Positions 1 to 8,739 of a stretch of DNA of 47,081 nucleotides are shown piece by piece. The notes below the pieces were generated by a model. It was not told where the DNA came from and did not search any database. It saw only the letters and a list, made by a program, of their open reading frames with translations. Source of the DNA: Rhodopirellula sp. (lineage in GTDB: Bacteria; Planctomycetota; Planctomycetia; Pirellulales; Pirellulaceae); assembly GCA_002690925.1 (NCBI GenBank), contig NZGD01000051.1, positions 1 through 47,081 of the forward strand, given 5' to 3'. Positions within the stretch are counted from its first letter, which is position 1, and each line of letters begins with the position of its first letter. Position numbers and translations under genes: made by a program.

Positions 1-25
1 ACCCAAGCTCAACCACTGAATCATT

Positions 26-1642
26 ATGAAGTCGATGGAAAAAATTGTGTCGCTCTGCAAGCGACGTGGCTTTCTGTTTCAATCCAGCGAAATATATGGT
101 GGCGTGCAGGGTTGCTGGGACTATGGGCCATTGGGAGTTGAGCTGAAACGCAACCTCAAAGAAGCATGGTGGCAGGACATGATTGCTGGCCACAACGAGC
201 TTCTTAAACCTGACGCTGCCCCCTCCAACTTCGAAATGGTTGGTTTGGACTGCACGATCCTCATGCATCCACAAGTCTGGAAATGCAGTGGCCACTACGA
301 CCTTTTTCATGATCACATGGTCGACTGCAAAGAGTCAAAAAAACGATATCGCTTCGATCAGGTCCGCGGCCGATGGGTTGAATATCAAGACAAAAAGATC
401 TTTGTATCGACGCTAGCTGACATTGAAAACGAAGTCGATGACGTTCGAAGGCGAGGCATGAAGTTCTTTCGTCTTCGCAACAAAGATGCTGACAAGATCA
501 CAGTAGGGGATGATTCCATCACCTTGGACAAACTCGATTCCACCACCGAAGTATTGGCTCCTGATGCCAAAAAACTGGACACGCTTACCGAACCACGCGA
601 GTTCAACCTGATGTTCAAAACGACCCTGGGTGCTCTTGGAGGTGAAGAGGACGCTACTTTCCTACGACCCGAGACCGCGCAGGGAATTTTTGTCAATTTC
701 AAAAATGTTCTCGATAGCAGCAGGGTACGTATTCCCTTTGGCATTGGACAAATTGGCAAGAGCTTTCGCAACGAAATCACTCCGAGAAACTTCACGTTCC
801 GCTCGCGTGAATTCGAACAGATGGAAATAGAGTTTTTCTGCCACCCCAGCCAATCGCAGGATTGGTATCGATACTGGCGTGATCGCCGAATGAACTGGTA
901 TGTCTCTCTTGGGTTGTCCAGTGATTCCCTGATCATGCGCGAGCACCATCAAGAAGAGCTTGCCCACTACAGCGTTGGCACCGCCGACATCGAATACGCA
1001 TTTCCTTTTCTGCCAGAGGGAGAATATGGCGAGCTTGAGGGAATTGCCCATCGAGGTGACTTCGATCTGCGCAGCCACATGGAAGGCAAACTGGACCCCT
1101 CAACCAGCCCGATGACGGTGGAACTTAATGAGCATGGAAAACCGAAATACCGCGGGAGTGGTAAAGACCTTAGCTATCGTGATGAAATCCAGGGTGAGAA
1201 ATTTATACCTCATGTCATTGAACCGTCAGCCGGTGCAGACCGAGGCGTCCTGGCGTTTCTTTGTGAAGCGTTCACCGAGGATGAAGCTCCCGACGAAAAG
1301 GGCAAGATGCAGACTCGCACAGTGATGCAACTGCACCCACGAATCGCACCGATCAAAGCTGCCGTGTTCCCACTAGTGAAAAAAGATGGGATGCCCGAAG
1401 TTGCCCGCGAAATCTATGGGAATCTCAAACAGCACATGACGGTATTTTACGACGAGAAGGGTGCAGTGGGACGGCGTTATCGACGTCAGGATGAAGCTGG
1501 AACGCCCTTCTGCATTACGGTCGATACCGAGACACTTGAGAATCAAACTGTCACGGTCCGAGACCGGGACACTTTGGAGCAGAGTCGGATCCACCTCAAC
1601 GATCTCACCTCCGAATTGCAAAACCGCATCGACGCCGTCTGA
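26..1642 (+). CDS. glyS: Glycyl-tRNA synthetase, alpha2 type
   Basis: Charges tRNA-Gly with glycine in the cytosol. The 538-residue product has the N-terminal signature of the single-chain alpha2 glycyl-tRNA synthetases (RRGFLFQSSEIYGG, then a WDYGPLG motif near residue 30), a class II motif 2 (GKSFRNEITPRNFTFRSREF, about residues 245-264), and motif 3 with EPSAGADRGVLAFL near residue 400. The C-terminal part has the fold typical of an anticodon-binding domain (about 430-525). It is thus not the alpha/beta two-subunit form. The ATG at 26 lies just before the conserved KIVSLCKRRGF segment. No Shine-Dalgarno site is visible in front of it, but only 25 bases are available. It converges on the photolyase gene across about 100 bases. 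Confidence 0.97.
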   Translation: MKSMEKIVSLCKRRGFLFQSSEIYGGVQGCWDYGPLGVELKRNLKEAWWQDMIAGHNELLKPDAAPSNFEMVGLDCTILMHPQVWKCSGHYDLFHDHMVDCKESKKRYRFDQVRGRWVEYQDKKIFVSTLADIENEVDDVRRRGMKFFRLRNKDADKITVGDDSITLDKLDSTTEVLAPDAKKLDTLTEPREFNLMFKTTLGALGGEEDATFLRPETAQGIFVNFKNVLDSSRVRIPFGIGQIGKSFRNEITPRNFTFRSREFEQMEIEFFCHPSQSQDWYRYWRDRRMNWYVSLGLSSDSLIMREHHQEELAHYSVGTADIEYAFPFLPEGEYGELEGIAHRGDFDLRSHMEGKLDPSTSPMTVELNEHGKPKYRGSGKDLSYRDEIQGEKFIPHVIEPSAGADRGVLAFLCEAFTEDEAPDEKGKMQTRTVMQLHPRIAPIKAAVFPLVKKDGMPEVAREIYGNLKQHMTVFYDEKGAVGRRYRRQDEAGTPFCITVDTETLENQTVTVRDRDTLEQSRIHLNDLTSELQNRIDAV

Positions 1643-1745
1643 ATTCCGAGTTCCGGGAACGGCAGGGTGGAATCAAGACAGACCAAGCTACCGATCATGC
1701 ACAGAACCGCGGCGGTTCGCCGTCCTGTCAGCGTGCGTTACCTTG

Positions 1746-4220
1746 CTACTGTCTTGCCGACGTAGCTGCTTGGGGCAAAGAAGCAGTTGTAATCCGCGAG
1801 ATGCTTACGGGGGCGGGTCGGTCTATCGTAAGCTGCCGCAGCAAGGTCCCTGCCATCGCAACCCCGCTTAAGAAAGCACCCTCAATACGAGGACTGAAAC
1901 ACCAGTCTCCACAGGCTCCAAGTCCGGAAACTGAATCCCATAGACACTGTTCGTCCAATGCCACCTTTGGAACTGCGTATCTCCAACGATGAACCTTGGA
2001 GTGCAGCGGCCGCACTTTTTTCTGTAAAGTCTTCTCTAAAGCCTGTAGCAATTCACTTTCGATTTGCGATGGGCAGCACTCCAAGTGCGTCTCGGACCAC
2101 TCCGCGGAGGCGTGAAGCGTCCAGTTGGTCACAGCGTCAGCCTCTTGTCGTCGCGGCTTGCTGCCGTCATTAGCAATCCATGAGAGTGGCCCATTCTCCA
2201 CAAAAGCACCGTCAAAATCGACATCCCCCAAGTCTGGTGTCGTAAGCATCATCGCCCAGCAAGGATTCATTTTGACGCCCGCGATCTGGTCTGAAAGCAC
2301 TGACTGCCCATCCAGAATGTTCAGACTTTGCTTCGGTGGACAATTGAGGATGACCCAATCGAATATTCCTGCATTCCTTCCTGCGGTATCGGTAATCCGC
2401 CACTTCCCGTCTGCAGGATCAATCCTTGAAACGCAGGTACTCGTCCTGATTTTGAGATCCTCCGCAAGATGCTCTGCCAGATTATTCATGCCGGGCACTG
2501 CGACATACCGGGGTGTCCCATATTGGTCTTCGCAACCACCCATGGCATCAAGTTTTACAATGCGTCCCATCCAGGGTTCCACGAGGCCTTGCTGCATCCA
2601 ACTCCGGACATAACGTGTGAACCGACTGTCCTTGGCGGTGAAGTACTGTGCGCCATGGTCGAAGGCCAAGCCATCCTCGCGGCGAGTTGCCAAGCGACCA
2701 CCGACACCCCGTGACTTGTCAAACACCGTCACGTCGAGACCGTGGTCTTGGAGGCACCTCGATGCCATCAATCCACCTACACCCGCGCCGACCACTGCTA
2801 TTTTCGGCATTCGCCCCGCGATGGGACGGTCAACGGAATCTCCAAACTTCTTGAGGTCCAAACGTGACTCGTGTACCTCGCAGGGACGTTCACGTACGTT
2901 ACCAAAAACATCTCCCGCCGGTTCGAAGGGTCGGTCGAAAAGTCCAAAGCACCACAGCACACCGCCGTAACTGCATGGATCTCTGCCATCCAAGGCGTAT
3001 CGATGATTCAAGTCCATCGTGAGTTGCATAGCGGCGGCAGGCGAGGAAGCCCAACGCAGGAAAGCCTTTCCCCAAGTCATTCTTACATTGTTGTGCAGTT
3101 CCCCGTGTTTGATCAAACTGCGTTGGCAAGCATCCCACAAATGTTGCTGAGTCTTGCCACGCGAGAGAATTTCCCACGAATAGACATCCTGCCTTTCATC
3201 CGAAGCGTGCTCATCGAGTGTCTCAATAGCCCAAGTCGGCAAGGCGTCGATCGAATCGATTACATCGAGATTGTGGAAACAAAAATTAAAGGATAGTTCG
3301 CGCCAAATCAGCAACTCATCCAAGTATTTCTGTGCGCCTGCCGCGTTGGCCTGACGTGCAAGTCGAAATGGACTTACCATCCCGAAATGCAGGTATGCAC
3401 TCATCCGACTGACGCCATCACGGTTGCTTGCATCGTTCCGGTTATCTTCGTACCGAGATAACCCAGAGGCCCTGAATCTGTCCCAACGAGCGTATCCGGC
3501 CCTCGTGCCACCGGGAGTGTCTGCAACGGGAGCGATTGAGTGATCTATCTGGCAGTCTGCTATAAGGGACGCAAGACAGACGTCCTGCAAACTGAGCGAT
3601 TCAAATGGCAGTGGCCCTTGAAAGAACCCACAGTCAATTTCCTGCTCGCAGTAGGGCTGGCCAACCCGTTCTTGGTAGAAATTTTTCGTCGCGTTTCGGT
3701 ACTCGAATGCTCGTCGATAGGACTTCGTACTCAGCCGCATGGGTACCACACACGACGCATCTACCATTGCGATTGGTGTCGAAGTACGACTAACCAATCT
3801 CTCCATCCACCCCGCGAGTGGCTGGACGGGCATATCTTCCGTCACCAGAACAGCGGCCCTTCGGGTCAAATCTCGTAGGTGTGGCCCTCGATCTCCATCT
3901 CGGGCTAGATGAAAATGCGATTCGATGCCGCGGTCGGCGAGTTCTCGTTGGACGTCACGTTGCCCCTGCAGAATGAATGCATGAAATCTGTCGGATGAGT
4001 AGGGGTAGTCCTCCGAGAGGGCATGATAAACCAGTAAAGGCAGCCCATTTTGCCGAGCGAGGCAGATTGCCGCGTCCAACGCAGGATTCTCATGCGCTCG
4101 CATCGCACTGTGCATCCAATACAGGACGAATTCACCCGGCTGGTGCTGTGCGTCTGCGGGGCTGACGAGCCAGCGAAATCGTTCCGCTAACGCTGGGGGT
4201 AATGAATCATCCACGTGCAT
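1746..4220 (-). CDS. Class II CPD photolyase fused to renalase-like FAD/NAD(P) oxidoreductase
   Basis: One unbroken frame of 824 residues with two flavoprotein halves. Residues about 15-445 match a class II cyclobutane pyrimidine dimer photolyase: FVLYWMHSAMRAHENPALD near the start, ELLIWRELSFNF, YSWEILSRGKT, and the class-defining YALDGRDPCSYGGVLWCFG near 408-426. It should bind FAD and split UV dimers with light energy. After a linker of about 35 residues the second half (about 472-800) opens with a Rossmann motif AVVGAGVGGLMASRCL and an FDKSRGVGGRLATRR segment typical of renalase-like amine-oxidase flavoproteins (COG3380 type), and ends with the FAD-contacting GDWCFSPRIEGAFLSG. The frame is open to a TTG at 4265, but the ATG at 4220 is preferred. 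It is the last gene of the hpnC-hpnD-hpnE operon, 52 bases after hpnE. The role of the second half is unknown; reduction of the photolyase flavin is a guess. Confidence 0.93.
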   Translation of the reverse strand: MHVDDSLPPALAERFRWLVSPADAQHQPGEFVLYWMHSAMRAHENPALDAAICLARQNGLPLLVYHALSEDYPYSSDRFHAFILQGQRDVQRELADRGIESHFHLARDGDRGPHLRDLTRRAAVLVTEDMPVQPLAGWMERLVSRTSTPIAMVDASCVVPMRLSTKSYRRAFEYRNATKNFYQERVGQPYCEQEIDCGFFQGPLPFESLSLQDVCLASLIADCQIDHSIAPVADTPGGTRAGYARWDRFRASGLSRYEDNRNDASNRDGVSRMSAYLHFGMVSPFRLARQANAAGAQKYLDELLIWRELSFNFCFHNLDVIDSIDALPTWAIETLDEHASDERQDVYSWEILSRGKTQQHLWDACQRSLIKHGELHNNVRMTWGKAFLRWASSPAAAMQLTMDLNHRYALDGRDPCSYGGVLWCFGLFDRPFEPAGDVFGNVRERPCEVHESRLDLKKFGDSVDRPIAGRMPKIAVVGAGVGGLMASRCLQDHGLDVTVFDKSRGVGGRLATRREDGLAFDHGAQYFTAKDSRFTRYVRSWMQQGLVEPWMGRIVKLDAMGGCEDQYGTPRYVAVPGMNNLAEHLAEDLKIRTSTCVSRIDPADGKWRITDTAGRNAGIFDWVILNCPPKQSLNILDGQSVLSDQIAGVKMNPCWAMMLTTPDLGDVDFDGAFVENGPLSWIANDGSKPRRQEADAVTNWTLHASAEWSETHLECCPSQIESELLQALEKTLQKKVRPLHSKVHRWRYAVPKVALDEQCLWDSVSGLGACGDWCFSPRIEGAFLSGVAMAGTLLRQLTIDRPAPVSISRITTASLPQAATSARQ

Positions 4221-4272
4221 TCTCGCTTGGTTGGCAATCTCACCTTTATAGTAGCCAGTCGGCAAACTGTCC

Positions 4273-5700
4273 TTATGGTTTGATTAAGCATCGCGCAAGC
4301 CAACGACGCGGCAAACCTGCCTCAACCTCCAGATTACCGCCAAATTCGCTTTGAACGACACTTGCGGCAGCCATCCTCCCGCTGATGACCGCGCTCTCCA
4401 TGGTCGCCGGCCACCCTGTCGCGACCCAATCACCGGCCAAATGAAGCCACGGCAAACCAGTTCGGGAGGGTGGCCTGAGTGCCTCAAATTCCGGTGTGAT
4501 GGAGAAAACCGACTGCGGGTCTGTCACGACTTTACTCTGCACCAATTTTGCGTTTTTCGCCTGCGGGAAGGCATTCCGCAACTCACGCAGAACAATCTCA
4601 ATCAATTCTTGACGCGGTAAGCAACGGGCAGACTGCGACGCACTAATGACCACTTGGTAGTAGAACCCAGCCGACGACCTGTCATCTTCTTCCCAAGGCT
4701 GCCGAAAAACCCATTGGGCGACAGTTCCTACGAGCACAGCGTGGGGAAGCTCCGTGATTTGCCGATCGAACCATAAATGCAAACCACTGATCGGCGAGGC
4801 AGGTGCAGCCGCCAAAGCTTCCAACTTTTCGACAGTATCCGGTGGAACTAGATGATTGACGGCATGCCACGGCACAGCGCTCACCACATGGTCAGCCGCC
4901 AACAACCTTCCATCGGCCAGGGCGATACTTTTCTCAGCAGAAATCTGCCGAACCACCTGGCCGGTTTTGACTTCCACTCCAAGCTGTTCAATCGCAGCGG
5001 TTAGGTGCCCCCCAATCAGATCAGCGAGAGGCAGTTTGGGAACAAGTACATCAGATGCGTTATGTGCTGCGGCAAACCCATCGACGAACACTTTGCGAAC
5101 GGCAGCAAGTGAAACCCGATCGATCGACTCACCGAGGGCGCTGACGACAATCACGCTCCAAAAGTCTCCGATCGTCGCCCTATCCTGACCGTGAGCCTTC
5201 AGCCAAGGCTCCGCCAGCAAGTCTCCCAACTCATCCGAGCTCGTCCGAAAAAGGCGGAATAGTGCATGCTTGATCTGTCGCCGTTGGGATCGGTTCAAAT
5301 AACGGAGGTTTGAAAGCGCTGGCATCAAATGAAAAGGGGCAGGTAGCCAACGAGATGGCGTAAAAGTACTGACGGGGAATTCCGGATGGAAAAATTTCAG
5401 GCAAGTGTATCGATGCAACTGGCCGCCCAAACCCTGTCTTTCAAGAAGCCCTAAGAAATTGGTGCAGCAGCCCATTGCTACATGCTGGCAATAATCAACC
5501 GTCACGCCCGTTTTGCTTTCCTGAAATGACCCAGCACGTCCGCCTGTTTTGCGTTTGGCTTCCAAAAGGGAGATATCGAAGCGGTCTGAGTAGTTCCGCG
5601 CCAGGCACTCTGCGGTAGCAAGCCCTGCCAGACCACCGCCAACAATCAACACTCGTTTCTTGCTGTTCGTGGTTTTCACTTTGCACGTGACTGCATTCAC
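4273..5700 (-). CDS. hpnE: Hydroxysqualene dehydroxylase HpnE (FAD-dependent)
   Basis: Amine-oxidase-fold flavoprotein that in the HpnCDE route reduces hydroxysqualene to squalene. The 475-residue product has an N-terminal dinucleotide-binding motif VLIVGGGLAGLATAECL (about 18-34), the GGRAGSF segment near 53-59, the family-typical CQHVAMGCCTNFL segment near 71-83, and a C-terminal FAD-binding LHLAGDWVATGWPATMESA near 425. The GTG start at 5700 overlaps the hpnD stop in a GTGA, a sign of translational coupling. It is preceded by hpnD and followed after 52 bases by the photolyase fusion. Related desaturases such as CrtN share this fold, but the position next to hpnC and hpnD makes HpnE the best call. 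Confidence 0.92.
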   Translation of the reverse strand: MNAVTCKVKTTNSKKRVLIVGGGLAGLATAECLARNYSDRFDISLLEAKRKTGGRAGSFQESKTGVTVDYCQHVAMGCCTNFLGLLERQGLGGQLHRYTCLKFFHPEFPVSTFTPSRWLPAPFHLMPALSNLRYLNRSQRRQIKHALFRLFRTSSDELGDLLAEPWLKAHGQDRATIGDFWSVIVVSALGESIDRVSLAAVRKVFVDGFAAAHNASDVLVPKLPLADLIGGHLTAAIEQLGVEVKTGQVVRQISAEKSIALADGRLLAADHVVSAVPWHAVNHLVPPDTVEKLEALAAAPASPISGLHLWFDRQITELPHAVLVGTVAQWVFRQPWEEDDRSSAGFYYQVVISASQSARCLPRQELIEIVLRELRNAFPQAKNAKLVQSKVVTDPQSVFSITPEFEALRPPSRTGLPWLHLAGDWVATGWPATMESAVISGRMAAASVVQSEFGGNLEVEAGLPRRWLARCLIKP

Positions 5701-6698
5701 GATTCAGTTTCCGACATTCCTAGTTCTCGCGGCGGTACCGGTAAGCGACGGAACAGTGGAGAGCAAAAGTGACGTGAGACAATACCAAGCTTTTCCCCGG
5801 ATGTCAGACGAATTCGATGCAGAGCAACTGAACGAGGGGATTCAGCAATCCGCTCCAACAATTGCCGATACGTTCTCCACATCATACTAAACATTGGCTT
5901 TCCATCTGGATGTAAAGAGTCCCAGATACCCCAACCGGAATCGAAAAGCCTCCGAGCCCGTGTGACCTCATCCAAGACAAGGCACTGCAAACGGTCATCA
6001 GGGCGTGGTTTCAACAAATCATCTTCGCTAAGCCCATGTTGCTCATAATGCTGACGCGGTAAATAAATGCGTCCCCGTTGAGCATCCTCCAGAACATCTC
6101 GGAGGATGTTCGTCAGCTGGAAGGCCAAGCCACAGTCGATGGCCGCAGAAGTGGGGATGGGATCTTCATATTCCCAAATGTGAATGCATGCCAAGCCGAC
6201 CGCGGATGCCACCAGATAGCAATAATGCTCGACTTGTTCGTAGGTATCGAATCTGGTTTTCTGCTGATCAGCCAGGACGCCATCCACAATCTCCAGAAGA
6301 TATCGTGAAGGAATGTCGTATCGCTTCGCCGAATCTCGTAACGCCGGCAAAATTTCCTTCGCACGTCGATGCAAATCAATGGGCCAATTCTCGGTTCCTG
6401 CCGATGCCCCCTCTGGGATCAAGCCCTCCGGCAAAATGACTTGCTCTGATGATACGTCCCTAAGCAGGTTCAAAGCCACCGTTTGCCGCCACCACCCAAG
6501 CCACAAAGTGCGAAGAGCAATCGGCTCTTCACAATCGCCTAGATCATCCGTGGTACGTGCAAAAGCATAAAGAGCGCACATTGCTTCGCGTTTTGGCTTG
6601 GGGAGCAACCAAAACGATCGATAAAAATTACTGCCACTTCGCCGTGAGATACGCCGAACATGCCGATAACTTGCAGCAACGGAACTGATTTCATCCAT
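5697..6698 (-). CDS. hpnD: Presqualene diphosphate synthase HpnD
   Basis: Head-to-head prenyl synthase of the squalene/phytoene synthase family, joining two farnesyl diphosphates to presqualene diphosphate. The first aspartate-rich motif is TDDLGD near residues 41-46, just after the family motif REAMCALYAFAR; the second is NILRDVLEDAQRGRIYLP near 190-207. The product is 333 residues. The frame is open up to a GTG at 6797, which would overlap hpnC, but homologues begin close to SYRHVRRISRRSGSNFY, so the ATG at 6698 is chosen; an ATG at 6755 is also possible. The 3' end overlaps hpnE by 4 bases. Acts with hpnC and hpnE. Confidence 0.93.
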   Translation of the reverse strand: MDEISSVAASYRHVRRISRRSGSNFYRSFWLLPKPKREAMCALYAFARTTDDLGDCEEPIALRTLWLGWWRQTVALNLLRDVSSEQVILPEGLIPEGASAGTENWPIDLHRRAKEILPALRDSAKRYDIPSRYLLEIVDGVLADQQKTRFDTYEQVEHYCYLVASAVGLACIHIWEYEDPIPTSAAIDCGLAFQLTNILRDVLEDAQRGRIYLPRQHYEQHGLSEDDLLKPRPDDRLQCLVLDEVTRARRLFDSGWGIWDSLHPDGKPMFSMMWRTYRQLLERIAESPRSVALHRIRLTSGEKLGIVSRHFCSPLFRRLPVPPRELGMSETES

Positions 6699-6774
6699 CT
6701 CACTATGATAACCGGAGGCCACGTCGATGACTGCGGGGTTACTCCTGATGCACATTCCGTCGATAACTCCGCTT

Positions 6775-7665
6775 TTACAGTCTGCCTGCAAGAGCACGCA
6801 AAACCAAGCCGAACTGCTGCAATTTACCGACCGTGGGTCGGGAACCTAAAACATCAAATTCAATCTTTCGAATTGCCCGCAAGGTCTGCAAACCGCCATG
6901 TGCAAAGAGTTTTACATCGTTTGCGAGCCATGGCTTCACTTTTTTCGCAAGCGGCAGCCCCGTCCGAAACATTTCTTCCGCACGGTCACATTCATGGGCT
7001 AAAAGACGACGCAGAGGTTCCGCTGTCGTGCTCTTCTTGAACATCTCCTCACCGACTCCAAACTCACGCATCAGAGTCTGAGGAAGATAAATCCGGTCCA
7101 TGGCAAAATCTCTCGCTACATCTTGCCAAAAATTGACTAACTGCAATCCGGTACAAATGTGGTCAGAAAGAACGCAATTTTCCGCCGTATAGGAATCCCC
7201 AAGGTGCAAGACGATACGCCCAACAGGATTAGCAGAGCGCTGGCAATACGCAATTAACTCCTCGATGCTCTCGTACCGATTCCGATGCTGATCCTGCCGG
7301 AAGGCAGCGAGCAAATCATCAAAGGGTTGCTTAGGTATTTGATAATGCCGAATTGTCGCCTCCAACGCAATGAAAAGAGGCTCCTGCGGGCTTCCTTTGA
7401 AGGTGGCGTCAAGTTGGTGCTGAAACCGTTCAAGTCCTCTCAATGCCTCCTCAGAATTTGGCGACTCATCCGCCAAATCGTCTGCCGTTCGGCAAAAAGC
7501 ATAAACATCATAAAAAGGTTGACGAAGTGTCCTTGGCAGAAGAATACTTGCAACCAGAAAATTTTCGTAATGGGAAGTCGCGAGTTTTCGCGTGAAAGCC
7601 CTCGATTGGCGAAGTGTGAGGGGACAGTCGCCAGATTCACCATGGTTAGACGATGATGCCACCAC
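6775..7665 (-). CDS. hpnC: Hydroxysqualene synthase HpnC
   Basis: Squalene/phytoene synthase family enzyme converting presqualene diphosphate to hydroxysqualene. It shows SHYENFLVASILLP near the N terminus, YAFCRTADDLADE with the first aspartate-rich motif, and LVNFWQDVARDFAMDRIYLP with the second. No ATG occurs upstream of the conserved domain: the open frame continues to 8013 but that part overlaps ispH on the other strand and is not conserved-looking. Start candidates are GTG at 7665 or 7662 (chosen), GTG at 7710 or TTG at 7731 or 7752. It heads the operon hpnC-hpnD-hpnE-photolyase and is divergent from ispH across about 125 bases, which must hold both promoters. Confidence 0.9.
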   Translation of the reverse strand: MVASSSNHGESGDCPLTLRQSRAFTRKLATSHYENFLVASILLPRTLRQPFYDVYAFCRTADDLADESPNSEEALRGLERFQHQLDATFKGSPQEPLFIALEATIRHYQIPKQPFDDLLAAFRQDQHRNRYESIEELIAYCQRSANPVGRIVLHLGDSYTAENCVLSDHICTGLQLVNFWQDVARDFAMDRIYLPQTLMREFGVGEEMFKKSTTAEPLRRLLAHECDRAEEMFRTGLPLAKKVKPWLANDVKLFAHGGLQTLRAIRKIEFDVLGSRPTVGKLQQFGLVLRALAGRL

Positions 7666-7791
7666 ACGGTTATGCTGTGCAGTTGCCGGGCCATTTCCTT
7701 TGGATTCCACCTCAGGAGATCCAGCACTCAACGGTTCACTGGAACGGTTCAAATCAGCACCATTGTATTGGAAGACGGCACTGGAACAGGA

Positions 7792-8739
7792 ATGAAGATC
7801 ATTTTGGCAGCCCCAAGAGGGTTTTGCGCTGGCGTTAATATGGCAATCGAATCGCTGGATTTGACGCTCAAGAAATTTGGAGCGCCGGTCTATGTGTACC
7901 ACGAAATCGTACACAACCAATATGTGGTTGATCAGTTCCGCAAAAAGGGAGCCATCTTTGTCGATACAATCGAGGAAGTACCAACCGACAGCGTGCTGCT
8001 GTTTTCGGCGCATGGTGTTTCACCCGAAATCCGGGCAGCGGCAAAACAAAGGAACCTGCATGCCTTGGATGCCACTTGTCCATTGGTCACCAAGGTTCAC
8101 CTTGAGGCAATCAAATATGCCAAGTTGAATTACACCATTCTGCTAATCGGCCACGAAGGACATGACGAAGTGATTGGTACCATGGGTGAAGCCCCGGAGG
8201 CAATCATTTTGGTTGAAGATGAGCAGGAGGTTCAATCCTTGGACATCGAGGATGAAACGAAACTTGCTTATCTGACGCAGACAACGCTCAGCGTTGATGA
8301 TGCGAATCGAATCATCAAAAAAATCAAAGAACGCTTTCCAAAAATCGAAAGCCCGCCCAAGGAAGACATCTGCTATGCCACGCAAAATCGCCAAGAAGCT
8401 GTCCGCTTGTTGGCCGATCGAGCTGATGTGGTGATTGTCTTGGGTAGCCAAAACAGCAGTAATAGCCAACGCCTCAAACAACTCGCCAGCGACCGAGGTA
8501 TCGCTGCATTTTTGATCGATGGCCCTCAGGACCTCGATATTAGCCAGTTGAATGCAAACCAGACAGTGCTTATGACTGCCGGTGCGAGTGCTCCAGAATC
8601 AGTCGTTCAGCAAACAATTGAACACCTCGTCAACGAGTTCAATGCAACAGTTGAATTGGAAACAATCCGTGAAGAATCTGTTCACTTCCCCCTACCCAAA
8701 CCGCTGCGCAGTTTTGCAACCGAGTTGAAAACCGAGTAA
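7792..8739 (+). CDS. ispH: 4-hydroxy-3-methylbut-2-enyl diphosphate reductase
   Basis: Last enzyme of the MEP isoprenoid pathway; an iron-sulfur protein that makes IPP and DMAPP. The 315-residue product has the three cluster cysteines at 12 (RGFCAGV), 96 (DATCPLV) and 194 (EDICYATQNRQ), the AHGVS histidine motif near 74, the HEGHDEV motif near 121, and GSQNSSNSQRL near 218. The ATG at 7792 places the conserved KIILAAPRGFCAG at the N terminus; the in-frame extension to 7672 is rejected because it overlaps the hpnC 5' region and lacks similarity. It supplies precursors for the divergent squalene operon, which may be why the genes sit together. Confidence 0.96.
   Translation: MKIILAAPRGFCAGVNMAIESLDLTLKKFGAPVYVYHEIVHNQYVVDQFRKKGAIFVDTIEEVPTDSVLLFSAHGVSPEIRAAAKQRNLHALDATCPLVTKVHLEAIKYAKLNYTILLIGHEGHDEVIGTMGEAPEAIILVEDEQEVQSLDIEDETKLAYLTQTTLSVDDANRIIKKIKERFPKIESPPKEDICYATQNRQEAVRLLADRADVVIVLGSQNSSNSQRLKQLASDRGIAAFLIDGPQDLDISQLNANQTVLMTAGASAPESVVQQTIEHLVNEFNATVELETIREESVHFPLPKPLRSFATELKTE

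Noticed and set aside
385..936. Open frame of 183 codons on the minus strand inside glyS
   Set aside because: Antisense of a conserved synthetase, low-complexity Ser/Arg composition.
1704..1718. Palindrome GAACCGC-G-GCGGTTC between glyS and the photolyase as a terminator
   Set aside because: Usable stem is only about five pairs and no T run follows on either strand.
7666..8013. Longer hpnC reading up to 8013
   Set aside because: It would overlap about 220 bases of ispH on the other strand and has no similarity to the family.
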